Assembly: GCA_024734555.1 (NCBI GenBank)
Contig: JANPWX010000654.1
Location: forward strand, 1,013,157 to 1,077,156
Direction of reading: 5' to 3'
Source of the DNA: Trochalopteron elliotii
Taxonomy: Eukaryota; Chordata; Aves; Passeriformes; Leiothrichidae
Length of the DNA: 64,000 nucleotides
This document shows, one piece after another, positions 1 to 9,779 of the stretch. A program made the translations under genes and the position numbers. The notes beneath the pieces were generated by a model. The model ran no database searches. It was not told the DNA's origin and was given only the letters and a program-made list of their open reading frames with translations. Each line of letters starts with the position of its first letter. The first letter of the stretch is position 1.

Positions 1-73
1 TGGTTTGGAAAAGCTGTTCTGTCTGAATTCTGTAATATTTAACCAATTCTTACAGCAATGCCTTTCTGTTTAG

Positions 74-174
74 GAAACATGATGAAGGTGCTGAGAGGCC
101 ATCCGAACTGGGTGTATGGCTGTGCATTCTCTCCAGACTCCTCCATCCTCTGTTCTGTTGGAGCTAGTAAGGCA
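74..174 (+). CDS. WSB1: WSB1 coding exon (first in window): WD40 blade
   Basis: The acceptor is tttctgtttag at 63-73. The exon opens with the last two bases of a Gly codon, then 33 codons starting NMMKVLRGHPNWV and ending SVGASKA. The donor gtatgt follows at 175. The ATG at 58 lies before the splice acceptor, so it is intronic and is not a start codon. The RGH...W and CAFSPDSS pattern is the first half of a WD40 blade, whose closing FLWD strand is supplied by the next exon. Confidence 0.95.
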
Positions 175-3100
175 GTATGTGTCAGAGTTTCTTGTTCCTT
201 AATGCTCCTCAATTGTGTGCATAATCATTTTAAATCTAAGTAATGTTAAGCTTGTGCTCGGTGTCATGAACTTCTAATGTTTGATGATGATGTTAAAGTG
301 CATGAAATTAAACTGGCAAATGGAGCATTGAGACCCTGATTTGTGAATGGAACTTGCACTGCTTTTAGTTGAAGAGGCTGTAAGTGTGGAGAAATAGGTT
401 AGCACAGGGTCATGACATAAAACAAAGACCACTAAAGCTGCCAGTGTTAAAAGATACTTAGATTAATGCATAAAACTATTTTGATTTTGTCCTTCCTATT
501 TTGTGCTCAATGAGAAAGACTTCACAAAGTCTGAGCCAGTCAGGGCATCTCCTGCTGAACAAAATCATTTCTCCCTGTTTTCCCATAGCAATGGCAATGG
601 TGCCTAAGAGTTAGGGGGAAGAGGGGCACACTGTTTTTGCTTCCATCCCAATGCCCTGCTAGAGAACTGAAAGCAGTGCAGGTAATGCATGTATGCCATA
701 AGCTACTCCTGGCACTGAAGAGTTAGGGCAGAGCAGAAAGGGGAGTTCAGCCTGGTTCTAGGGGCTCTGCAGGCAGTGCAGTGGAGCCTCAAAGGGCCCA
801 GTTGAGGCACTGGCCATGACTCCTGTGGGAGTGCTCAGAGGCCTTGTCCACCTCGGCGAGAAGAGCCGAGCTCTGGGGTTTGTCTCTGTGGCACAGCAGA
901 GGGGGATGTGAACATTGCTGTCTGGAGGCTGTGTGTTTTCCATAAGCTTCTTGCTTTCCCTGTCACAGGTGGTGGCAGCAATATTGGTGTGATTGAGTTA
1001 AGCTGGCACCACTCTGAGGAGCACAGTGGTGTTGGCGGGCAGAGAGTGGCAGCTCTGGCCGCCAGCCCGGCGAGCTGTACCGTCTGTACCGTAGGACGAA
1101 GTAACCTTGCCCTCGGCTGCAAGGGGTCCTGTACGTACGCAGGTGCTGCTCCATGTCCACTGTCTGCTTGCTTGCTTGCTTTTTTTATTTTTTGTTGTTG
1201 TTTTTTTTTTTTTTAAATAATAATTTTCACAGCAGTGAAACGCACTGACTCCTCCAACGTAGTTTCCAGTTTTATGGAATGTTGGGGTCACCTTGGGAAA
1301 ATTAGGGAACGTGTTAGTAATTGATTGTAAAAGGGCTCAGAGTTAGGCAGTGTGGGAGGCACTAAGGCTGACTTTGGTTTGGTGAAACATAAATTTATCC
1401 AAGATGTCAGAATTTAACCTGTGCAGTAAAACTATTGAGGGAAAAATGAAGGCTGCTGATGAGCTCTTTGAGGGACATAACAGCTTTTGCTAAAGACTTA
1501 TATTCCTATAAAACCATGCTGCAGTACATGAATAGTTCCTATTAAATAACTCTGCACAGTCCTTATTTTGATTATATATAATGTACAACTGCATGTAAAA
1601 TACTGTAATATTCTATGAATTCTTATCATACACTGTGCAATTAGCTGGGTGAATTGTAATATTAATGTTGTTTGTTACTGTTTACTTGATTTTAAATGCT
1701 TAAATTCTTTCTAAAAATGTGGTTAGACTTCCCTGTTGTTTTGCCAAAGACGTAACTTTTGGCTGTGAAAATTCTTTTTGCTTGCAGTATCTGTTTCTCT
1801 TCCTAGGCTGACGTTGGTGATCCAAGCAATTGTAAACAAGTGATCTTAAACTCAAAGGGATGCCACTGGAGTAACAATATGTTAACCTTACATTTTCTGT
1901 CTGTATATTTCTTAAAATTTTGGTAGTTACTGAAAAGAGGGGACTGTAGAGTTTAACCCTATTTATTTCTGAATATTTTAATAAAATAGTTTTGTAATAC
2001 ATGAATTTCAGTAAGCTACATGGTTAAATTTTGTTGCCTTTATCTTATATTTTGGCTTATTTTGTTAATAACATTTAACAAATATGAGTTAGAACTTGCA
2101 TGTCTGCTTTAATTATTTTTAAAAAAAAACTTGATTTTAATCTGAGTATGACACTGAGCATATTTCTTAATTGTAGTAATTCATAATACCTGATTTTAAT
2201 ATAATCCTAAATAAGACTAGCTATACTTAAAAAACAAATTAAATGCTTCATTGCCTCTCTGAGCAGAGCTATAACATCAGCTCATTTAATTGCAGGTTTT
2301 CCTCTGGGATATGGATAAATACTCCATGTTACGGAAACTTGAAGGCCATCACAATGATGTTGTAGCTTGTGAGTTCTCTCCTGATGGAGCATTACTGGCT
2401 ACTGCATCTTATGATACTCGAGTCTATGTCTGGGATCCACATATTGGAGTGATTCTTAGGGAATTTGGGTAAGTAAAGCAACCCAATCTGGAAACTTCCT
2501 CCCAGAGTGGACTTGGAAATGAGCAAGGAAATCCTAAAGTGTCAGAGGCTGGAGGTTGTTTGTTGCTTTGATTTTTTAACTTTCTGATATTTCTATTTTT
2601 GAACTAGAGCTTTCTCACTAATTGTAAAAAAAAAAAAAAGAGTGATGTTTGTAAATAAGCATTCCTTTACAGGAGAAAGAACACATTGATAAACTTCCAA
2701 GGTGACCACTGGGGTCAGAGAGGTGTTGCTCTCGTCCCCCAATCCCTGATCAAATTCCAAACCCTATTTAAAACCCAAACCAAAATAAACTTTCTCTTCT
2801 CACTTCTCAACCCAACAAGTGAGTATGGTTCTTTCGTGTCCTCTAGCAACAGTTGTTCTTCCATCTGAGGGAGAATTCCCAGCGCTGGTGTTTTAACGTG
2901 TGCTAAGCTGTTAACCAAAGCTGAAGAGCACCCAGCAGTTCGGTCCCCACTCCCGAATCCACGGTTAAACTCTGGTTTAACTCTGGTTTGGCTGCTTAAA
3001 CTGTGTTTGTTTGTGTGTTTGTTGGTCAGTGCTGAGCTGTGCTGGCGTGTCCCTGAGCCGTGTCTCTGTTGTCTCTGCCCACAGGCACCTGTTCCCCCCG

Positions 3101-4118
3101 CCCACGCCCATCTTCGCCGGCGGTGCCAACGACCGCTGGGTGCGCTCCGTGTGCTTCAGCCACGACGGGCTGCACGTGGCCAGCCTGGCTGATGACAAGT
3201 GAGTGTGGCCTGGGGCTGGGGCACCTCCTGCACTGTGCCTGCCGCAGGAACCCCTCCGGAGCCTGGGCTCATGGTGCCTGAGCTCTGCTCCAGGCTAGCT
3301 GCTCGTGCAGCGCAATTAGAAACCTACTCTGGTAACTTGCTGTGTTGTCCTTCCCCCTCAGGATGGTGAGGTTCTGGAGGATTGATGAAGAATATCCTGT
3401 ACAAGTTGCACCTCTGAACAATGGGCTCTGCTGTACTTTCTCTACTGATGGCAGTGTTCTGGCTGCAGGGCAAGTACTGACTTCTTTTCCTTTCTAAAAT
3501 GTTAAGGTAACACAGGAGATGGAAAACAGTGGCTCAGTGTTCTGAAAATTTTCAGTTGTGACTGGCAGCCTGGTGCTTCTGACTGGTACTGTTTGTTTAA
3601 ACATGTCTGGAGTAGCAGGAAAATCAATCAGCTGATAAACTCACTTCTTATCTTTAAAAATAAATATGTGAGAGACCCAAAACATGGGGATTGGAAGAAG
3701 CCCATCAGATAGCCGAGGGCAGTTGCTGTGTGTCAGGTGGCACAGCAGGAGCTGCTGGGAGATCTGCTCCTGTTCCATAGACAAGTTGCTTATTGTGCTG
3801 CTGTAGCTTAAAATAGGAACTGGAGTAAATCAGGATCTGGAGCAGCTGGGACTGAACACCAGCAAGTCCCCTGCCTAGTCAGTCATGTGTGTGTGAGTTG
3901 TTAGCAGGCTGAGCTGGCTCACGTGGAATAACCTGGAGGCTTCTGGGGTTTTGTGCAGGACCCAGGATGGCAGCGTGTACTTCTGGGCCAGCCCGAGGCA
4001 GGTGTCCAGCCTGCAGCACCTGTGTCGCATGGCCATCCGCAGGGTGATGCCCACCACACAGCTCAACAACCTGCCTCTGCCCTGCAAGGTGCTGGAGTTC
4101 CTCTCTTACCAGATTTGA
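74..4118 (+). CDS. WSB1: WSB1 (WD repeat and SOCS box protein 1), C-terminal half, 5 exons, partial at the 5' side
   Basis: Spliced coding segments are 74-174, 2296-2468, 3085-3198, 3362-3469 and 3959-4118. They join in frame with phases 2/0/2/2/2 and encode about the last 218 residues of a protein that is about 421 residues in mammals. The N-terminal half lies upstream of the window. The translation has WD40 blades (GH and WD/FW signatures such as RGHPNWV, FLWDMD, VYVWD, VRFWRID, VYFWA) followed by a C-terminal SOCS box ending LEFLSYQI. The ending separates WSB1 from its paralogue WSB2, which ends in a different FLTYRTF-type tail (recalled family knowledge). WSB1 is a substrate receptor of an Elongin B/C-Cullin 5-Rbx E3 ubiquitin ligase; reported substrates include the type 2 deiodinase DIO2 and HIPK2. 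All exons are intact, with no frameshift. Confidence 0.97.
175..2295 (+). other. WSB1 intron, 2.1 kb, no gene inside
   Basis: This GT-AG intron lies between two WSB1 exons. A modestly CpG-containing stretch near 1030-1140 ends in a (CTTG)n/poly-T tract at about 1165-1214. The remainder (1300-2290) is strongly AT-rich. I see no exon or RNA gene here. Confidence 0.8.
1165..1214. repeat. CTTG repeat and poly-T tract
   Basis: About four CTTG units are followed by T-rich sequence with short GTT steps and a terminal run of about 14 T. It is a simple low-complexity tract within the WSB1 intron. Confidence 0.8.
2296..2468 (+). CDS. WSB1: WSB1 coding exon: WD40 blade junction and following blade
   Basis: The acceptor is taattgcag ending at 2295 and the donor gtaagt begins at 2469. 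The exon encodes 57 codons plus two bases of a Gly codon, from VFLWDMDKYS to GVILREF(G). It contains a complete WD40 blade: GHHNDVVACEFSPDG, then ATASYDTRVYVWD, where the terminal WD dipeptide and the structural Asp of SYD are visible. The exon completes the blade begun in the previous exon. Confidence 0.95.
2680..2990 (+). mobile_element. Possible solo-LTR remnant of an endogenous retrovirus in a WSB1 intron
   Basis: The block differs from the AT-rich intron around it. A TATA-like ccctatttaaaac (2761-2773) is followed by AATAAA near 2785, then a C/T-rich stretch and a CCCACTCCCGAATCC-type segment. That spacing (TATA box, short R region with polyadenylation signal, U5) resembles avian endogenous retrovirus LTRs. 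No coding region, primer-binding site or clear terminal TG...CA with target duplication could be fixed, so this is at most an old decayed LTR. Unclassified repeat or unique sequence remains possible. Confidence 0.35.
3085..3198 (+). CDS. WSB1: WSB1 coding exon: HLFPPPTPIFAGG linker and WD40 blade start
   Basis: The acceptor is gcccacag ending at 3084; the donor is gtgagt at 3199. One base completes the Gly codon from the previous exon, then 37 codons follow, with two bases of a Lys codon at the end. The segment HLFPPPTPIF is a recognisable WSB1 linker, followed by NDRWVRSVCFSHDG, the opening of the next WD40 blade. The exon is clearly more GC-rich than the two exons upstream. Confidence 0.95.
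3362..3469 (+). CDS. WSB1: WSB1 coding exon: WD40 blade, ends at a GC splice donor
   Basis: The acceptor is ccctcag ending at 3361. The exon encodes (K)MVRFWRIDEEYP through STDGSVLAA plus two bases of a Gly codon. The reading frame into the last exon works only if the exon ends at 3469, which puts gcaagt, not gtaagt, at the intron start (3470). AGG|GCAAGT is the classic strong context for a GC-AG intron. The preceding intron (3199-3361) is only 163 bp. Confidence 0.93.
3959..4118 (+). CDS. WSB1: WSB1 last coding exon: final WD40 strand and SOCS box, stop TGA
   Basis: The acceptor is ttgtgcag ending at 3958. One base completes Gly, then 52 codons and TGA at 4116-4118. TQDGSVYFWA closes the last blade. 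The SOCS box follows: SLQHLCRMAI fits the Elongin-binding BC-box pattern (S/T-L-x3-C-x3-aliphatic), and LNNLPLPCKVLEFL carries the LPxP element of the Cullin-5 box. Both degron-ligase contacts are therefore intact, consistent with a functional E3 receptor. Confidence 0.96.
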
Positions 4119-4381
4119 GTTGTTTGAGAAGAAAAACAAAACGAAACCAACAACTGGGAGGTGGCCCAGCTGCTGAAACTGGCTACAAACACTTTAGAGA
4201 ATCCTCAAATTGTACAGCCTTTAAGCTTAAAACTCTACAGGTTTTCAAGAGCTATTTAAAGTGATAACCTAAATACTATTTTATCAAAACGCCTGACAGG
4301 TAATTTTTTTACTATTTATAGAAAACACAGTAGAAGTATTCCTGGTGTTCTCAATTTTCTAAAATATAACTGTGAAAACCA

Positions 4382-4389
4382 TGTACATA
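4382..4389 (+). promoter_or_regulatory. Pumilio response element in WSB1 3' UTR
   Basis: TGTACATA matches the PUM1/PUM2 consensus UGUANAUA exactly and lies in sense orientation in an A/U-rich part of the 3' UTR. Pumilio proteins bind this motif to repress or destabilise mRNAs. An 8-base match can occur by chance; function is inferred. Confidence 0.4.
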
Positions 4390-5061
4390 TATAGACATAA
4401 GCTGCTACATGTTATCAGTGTACCTTTAAAAATTGCTTGTATGATTTTTCATGTGTCTCATGTATATATTGCTTTGGTAGAGCCATGATGCATCTGAGCT
4501 GTAAGTGGAAGGACAGCTGTTCTGGCACACCGAGGTAGGAAAACTGTTGACTTACAGAGCAGTTAAACTTCCTTCTGTGCATTGGTTGGGGTCCAGAAAG
4601 CTGCCCCCCAGGTCAGACTTTGTGCTGGTTTATTTGTGAGGAGGTGCAGCGTGGCTTTGTAGAGAGCAGTGTGTGGGGAAGGGCAGGAGGTTAAAAGGGG
4701 TGCAATGTATCTAATGTAACCCAGGACTATGCCTGAGTCAGCTGAAGGCCTTATGCTCCATAGCAGCAAACCAGGTGAAATTTCAGTATTGGGCAGTGTT
4801 AGAGAAGCATTTCCTTACATTTCTGAAAATCTGACTACTGTATTATTGCCTGATACTCTGTCTGTAATGAGAGACATTTACAGACTCAGTTTATTATCCT
4901 TTAACCCTATAATATCGGTTTGGGGGTGATTATTGGTTAATGGCCAAAGATAAGCAAAATACTTGGTTTTGCCTTCTGTTATTTATCTGTACCTGCAGAT
5001 ATTAAGAATGTATGCATTGCATAAAATGCCTGATTATATATATATTTTTGTTGAATTTTGT

Positions 5062-5067
5062 ATTAAA
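5062..5067 (+). terminator. Probable WSB1 polyadenylation signal ATTAAA
   Basis: ATTAAA is the commonest variant of the AATAAA hexamer. It is followed within 15-40 bases by a U/GU-rich stretch (gttttctggtatctcatctggtg), as expected downstream of a cleavage site. It lies about 950 bases after the WSB1 stop. Confidence 0.55.
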
Positions 5068-5094
5068 GACTTGTATAAAAGTTTTCTGGTATCT

Positions 5095-8000
5095 CATCTG
5101 GTGACTGATTTACCAACACTTGTCTGGTTGCAGCGTTCCAGGCTGAGCTGGTGAGGCCTGGTTTGTGCTCCCAGACAGATGCTTACAGAGCTCTCTGAAG
5201 CCATGACAGTGTTATAAGCACGTGTGAGCTGCAAATCTGCTTATTTAAGCACCTTCATGAGCTGAGCTAAAAGCTGGGCTTGCCATGAGCCTGTTTCTGC
5301 AAGATCACAGTTCCAGCCCTGGGTCAGCAAGTGGGATTTCAATGTGGGGTCTTGCAGAAGAGCCTTACTGAAGGGTCCCCCCATGTTGTGTTCACCAAAA
5401 GCTCTGATTTATGGAGGTGGAGGAAGAAAACAACATCCCAGCTCCCCCTTTCACCACCTCTGAAAGCTGCTTCTCCCAGCTCTGCCTGCAGCAGTTCCTC
5501 TGTTTGCTCTAACCTTTCTCCCAGGACACAAATGACAGTGTTAGACCAAGTACACAAGCTTTCCTCATTAGTGAGGCTATTTATACTAATGTACCACGTT
5601 TACAAGCCTCTTCTGCCATGGTGGGACAGCACAAGGTGAGGCCTGATCCCCAACATCCCCAGGAGTTCCCAGCTGTGACCACAGCACAAACCTGGGCCCA
5701 GCAGGGCCAGGCACAGGGCTGCTCCCAGCTGCTCCTCAGTTACCACTGTCAAGGGGGGAAGGGGAAAGGGAACAAGCACAGGACAACACCATGGAGCTGA
5801 GAAAGAGCTCCATCCCACGAGAACATCCAGGCTAAGGGCAGGGGGAAGGAGAACTCAGCATGCAGGGACAGGGGACAGGGGACAGTGGCCTGTGCCTGAG
5901 GCACTGCCTGCAGTGGCTGTCTGAAAAGGTGATGGAGAGAAGCAAGTCCTAGAGAAAACTGGTGCTTCAGCCATGAGGAAGTGTCTGGAATGCTCTGAAA
6001 ACTGTTTATTTTCCACAATCATATATGGCATTTTAGTTGAATCATGACTGAGTAACACTGCTAAGTATTGTGTGGGGTTTGTTGTTTCAATGCTAGAATG
6101 AGGACTTCCATTGGAGCACTTTAGAAATAGGGAGGATGAATCCCATGACCTTTTCCTTATATATTACAATAGTCTCATAAAGGACAGAGGTTATGTAAGA
6201 TCCAAGGGAAATCTGGTAGAGGTGTCAGGCAGAAACTGTTTACCCAAGTAATTATTTCACATCACCTGAGTAAGGCAAGCAGGGTTCTGTGGGATGCTGG
6301 CTTCTGCACAAGGACAAGTTTGTTTTATAAACACTGCTCTGCACCCAAATCCCACTGCAGTGAGCTGGATCAGAACAGCCCTAATTATTGATGACTAGAA
6401 CCAAAAGAAAGCCAGAGTAAACTTCAGATAAGTCATGATAACACTGAGTTATCAACAGGTTTATGCCTTGTGTAACCAGCTAATTCCAGAGAGAAGTTCT
6501 GGGGCAGATATGATTTGTTTCTAACATGAGATTAGAAGCTCCTGAATGCTCACTTTTATTACAGCTGGCTGAGTTCTTTGTCGCATCAAGGAGAAAAATA
6601 TTTATGGGCCCTAATAAGAGTTGCTACACTGGCGTTCCCTGACAGAAATCATAATCCCCTCTCCCTCTCTGAACTCACTTCTCAGCCTGTACAGAAGTTC
6701 CAGACTGCTCCTGCTGCCCCCTGCACACTAAGGGGAGAAACTTCTCCCATTTCAGGTGCCTGACACACAACTCCATCTTACAGCTGTGCAGCTAAGGACC
6801 ACTGCTCCCTCCTGTGTGAACCCAGGTCAGCTCATGGAGAGCATTTAACCAAGCCACTGAGGTTTCACTGATGCTCCTCTCCCCTCCTGCTTCAAGAGGC
6901 AAGCACTTCTTTGGGAAGGCTATCTCAATCTGCTTCCTGATACAACAGCAATTGTAGTAAAAGTCTTGTACCAGAATAAATGCCAGGATGGAAAAATTAA
7001 ACTGAAATTATATGGGGAAAACACATTTTGGGGCAACTCCCCAGGAGCTGTTAGGGTGTTCTGATATTATTAATTATGACCAGCTCCTTGTGGTCACTGC
7101 AGAAGGAACAAGTCCAGAAGAAAGACTGAAAATATTGCTTCATCTTAATTGCATCAGAGGAAAGGAAAAAACCCCAAAAAATTCCAAGGTCCACTGCAGA
7201 TAACAGCAGTGAGAAGAGTTTGGGCAGCACTTTGATCCTGATGTGGCATGTCACAAGACTGAGATACATGTTTGCCCCAGTCCAGAGAGCTGTTCTGGTT
7301 TTTGTGAGGCCACTGGCATGTAAGGAGAAGGAGCAACTGAGAAAGTCCTGTCCCTGCCTTGCAGCAGGTCTGTGACACAGCCCCAAGGCCACCTGGCCTC
7401 TGAGGGAGGTTTGAACTTGCCAGGTGGTTTCCTTCACACTGATCCCAAGGTTCAGATCTGATACTCAGGAGAAGCAGCTACAATTAGCACACTCTGGGAG
7501 CACACAGGAACTGGAGGGTGGAATGCTGCTTCTGTATTTGTATAATCAGCACTAAATCTGGCCTGCACTTTGCCATTCCCATTTCTCTGACCTCAGTGCT
7601 CTCATAGATGAATTTGATCTGCTGCCTAGAGAATCCTCTCCTGACTACTCCAGCACAACATTACAAATAAAAATCTAATTAAACAGGGTCCATCATGGCA
7701 ATAATCTGAGCAACACCTGACCAGGCTGTAATGAAGCATATTCACAGTAAAAGCTTGCAATGTAGCAAGGGAAGTTTGAGATACACACATGTATATCTCT
7801 GTGGGTTGATGTGGGGGTGTGCCTCCATCCATGTGTGTTTGTGTATAAACTCAGTGGTGCCCAGCTCCCTGCCAGGGGTTACTCTGGGGCCTGGGAAAAG
7901 CTTGGTGCTTGGACAGTGCCAATACTGCACTGGAAAGGCAGCCACTGTGAGGGCATTTACCTCCTGGGGAAGGTACAAAGACCCCTTGGCATCCCCAGCT

Positions 8001-9080
8001 TTATTGACTGTGTCCACTGGATCATGAGACATTAGGACTGACCTGCTCACAGGTTTGTGTTTGGTGAAGAGCTGCCAGGATGGCATTTGGCCAACACAAG
8101 TGTTGCAGCTTCTGCTGGAACCCCTGAACACCAGCACAGCCCTGGCCAGTCACACACACTGCAGGGTCAGACCCTGCCCAGCACAGCCCCAGAGCAGGGT
8201 CTGGGAAGACATTCTGTGGTGTGGTGAGAAGGGTTTCCTCTTTTTAGTATCACTTCTGTCTAGTAATTCATAAGAAATATGGTGTTGAAGGGTTTTTTTA
8301 GTCTATTTTTTTCTTGACTCTATAATAGTTCTTGGCTTCAACAGCAGAAATTATTAACTACTTGTTATTCAGAAACAAACCAGTATTCTGACTAACCAAT
8401 AATACTAAATCATACTTTAAACAAAACATAACTCAGTAGCATTTATGGAGAAATGTAAGGATAATAACATTTAGAATATTTATGGGAACCTGAAAATGTT
8501 TGAATTATCTTCATTTGTGCACTACAGTAGCATCCAAGCCTTTAATAAAGAAGTCTCTCTAATCCAAACAACTCCTAAATTAAACAGACAAGACAAAGCT
8601 GTGAACAGAAAACCTAATCCCTCACTTAGAAAGTAAATAAATGAGGCACAGAAAGGGATTCTAAAGAAAACTGTGGCCAACCTCAGAATCTGGTTTTCTG
8701 CCCTGATGTGGTCAGAAAGTCCCTTTGGCACAGGCTACCATGCTTTCCAAACAAATGTTAAATGTAAATACAGTTCCTTATGGTCAGTCTGCAGGGCCTG
8801 CTCCAGAGGCTTTTCTTCATTCAGCACAGAGTTCTGTGGGAGTTCACAGTTCTGCTGCTGCCATGATTTTCTCTGCTCTTTCAAAACTGTGGTCTTGTGG
8901 ATTCACACCAAGTACCAATGCTCTTAAATGTTCAATTTCCAGAGCAAAGTGGTCTGAGCTGAATCCCTTCTTAAAGCAAGAAGAGCAAAATTCTGTTGTA
9001 TTTCTAGAGAAATGTTTGAGAACAAGATGTCTAATTACTTCTGTACCACAATCCAGAGGTACCAAGGCAGCACGTTATTT
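5095..9080. other. Intergenic sequence without recognisable genes
   Basis: Both strands were read through. Open frames here are short (131 codons or fewer), overlap each other and resemble no family I know. There is no CpG island, long repeat or tRNA-like fold. I see nothing to annotate. Confidence 0.7.
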
Positions 9081-9285
9081 TGACGGCCACAAGCCTCTAC
9101 AGACTCAGCATCCCCTAGCGCCCGGGGAGTGAGGTGGCAGCCCTGACCCTGCGGGCATCCTGACGAGTTTTCACTGTGCCGAATGACCTCGGCTATGCTC
9201 CTCCTGGAAAGCTGGGATCACTTTGGCTGGTGGCTGTACCCTCGTGCCTGAACAGAAAGGCCGGGGAGGGCACGAAGGGGAGGAA

Positions 9286-9520
9286 GCCCAAACCCCTTCC
9301 CCAAACCCCAAATCCTTCCCCAAACCCCAAATCCTTCATCAAACCCCAAATCATTCCCCAACCCTAAATCCTTCACCAACCCTAAATCCTTCACCAACCC
9401 CAAATCCTTCATCAAACCCCAAATCCTTCACCAACCCCAAATCCTTCATCAAACCCCAAATCATTCCCCAACCCTAAATCCTTCATCAAACCCCAAATCC
9501 TTCATCAAACCCCAAATCCC
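9286..9520. repeat. 18/19-bp C-rich minisatellite, about 12 units
   Basis: Degenerate tandem units of the type aaatccttcatcaaacccc (19) alternate with aaatccttcaccaacccc (18) and the variant aaatcattccccaaccct (18). A run of units beginning at 9329 recurs at 9439, giving a higher-order period near 110 bp. The repeat keeps several reading frames open by chance; these are not genes. Confidence 0.9.
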
Positions 9521-9608
9521 AGGGAAAGACTCCGGGCGAGAGTGAGGGCACCTGCCGGCTGTGCGGCGCCCTCTGCCGGGCACGCGCGGCTGCACACCTG
9601 GGCACACG

Positions 9609-9662
<54 letters not shown>

Positions 9663-9692
9663 TCCCGATCCCGATCCCGACACCGATCCCGG
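9609..9692. repeat. CCCCGA hexanucleotide repeat (TCGGGG on the minus strand)
   Basis: Nine uninterrupted CCCCGA units (9609-9662) are followed by about five TCCCGA/CACCGA variant units. The minus strand is a run of G4 blocks separated by TC, which is strong potential G-quadruplex DNA. The long alternating Arg/Pro, Thr/Pro and Gly/Ser frames across it come from the repeat and are not evidence of a protein. Confidence 0.95.
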
Positions 9693-9779
9693 CCCCTGGC
9701 AGACTCGGAGACCAGCGTGGAGAAAAGCGGCTCCTCCAGCCTGCAACAACCCGCCACGGGAGTGTTTGCGTGGGGATTC

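Larger units (their letters stand above)
4119..5090 (+). other. WSB1: WSB1 3' UTR (end approximate)
   Basis: This is AT-rich non-coding sequence directly after the WSB1 stop. It includes U-rich and tatttata stretches near 4306-4321, a Pumilio-type site at 4382-4389 and a tatata run near 5036-5045. The end is inferred from the ATTAAA at 5062-5067 and the T/GT-rich sequence after 5080. I saw no canonical AATAAA between the stop and 5100. The exact cleavage site is not visible from sequence alone. Confidence 0.6.

Noticed and set aside
58..243. Open frame from ATG at 58 through the first WSB1 exon into the intron
   Set aside because: The ATG lies before the splice acceptor (ends 73) and the frame runs past the donor at 175. 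Only 74-174 is coding.
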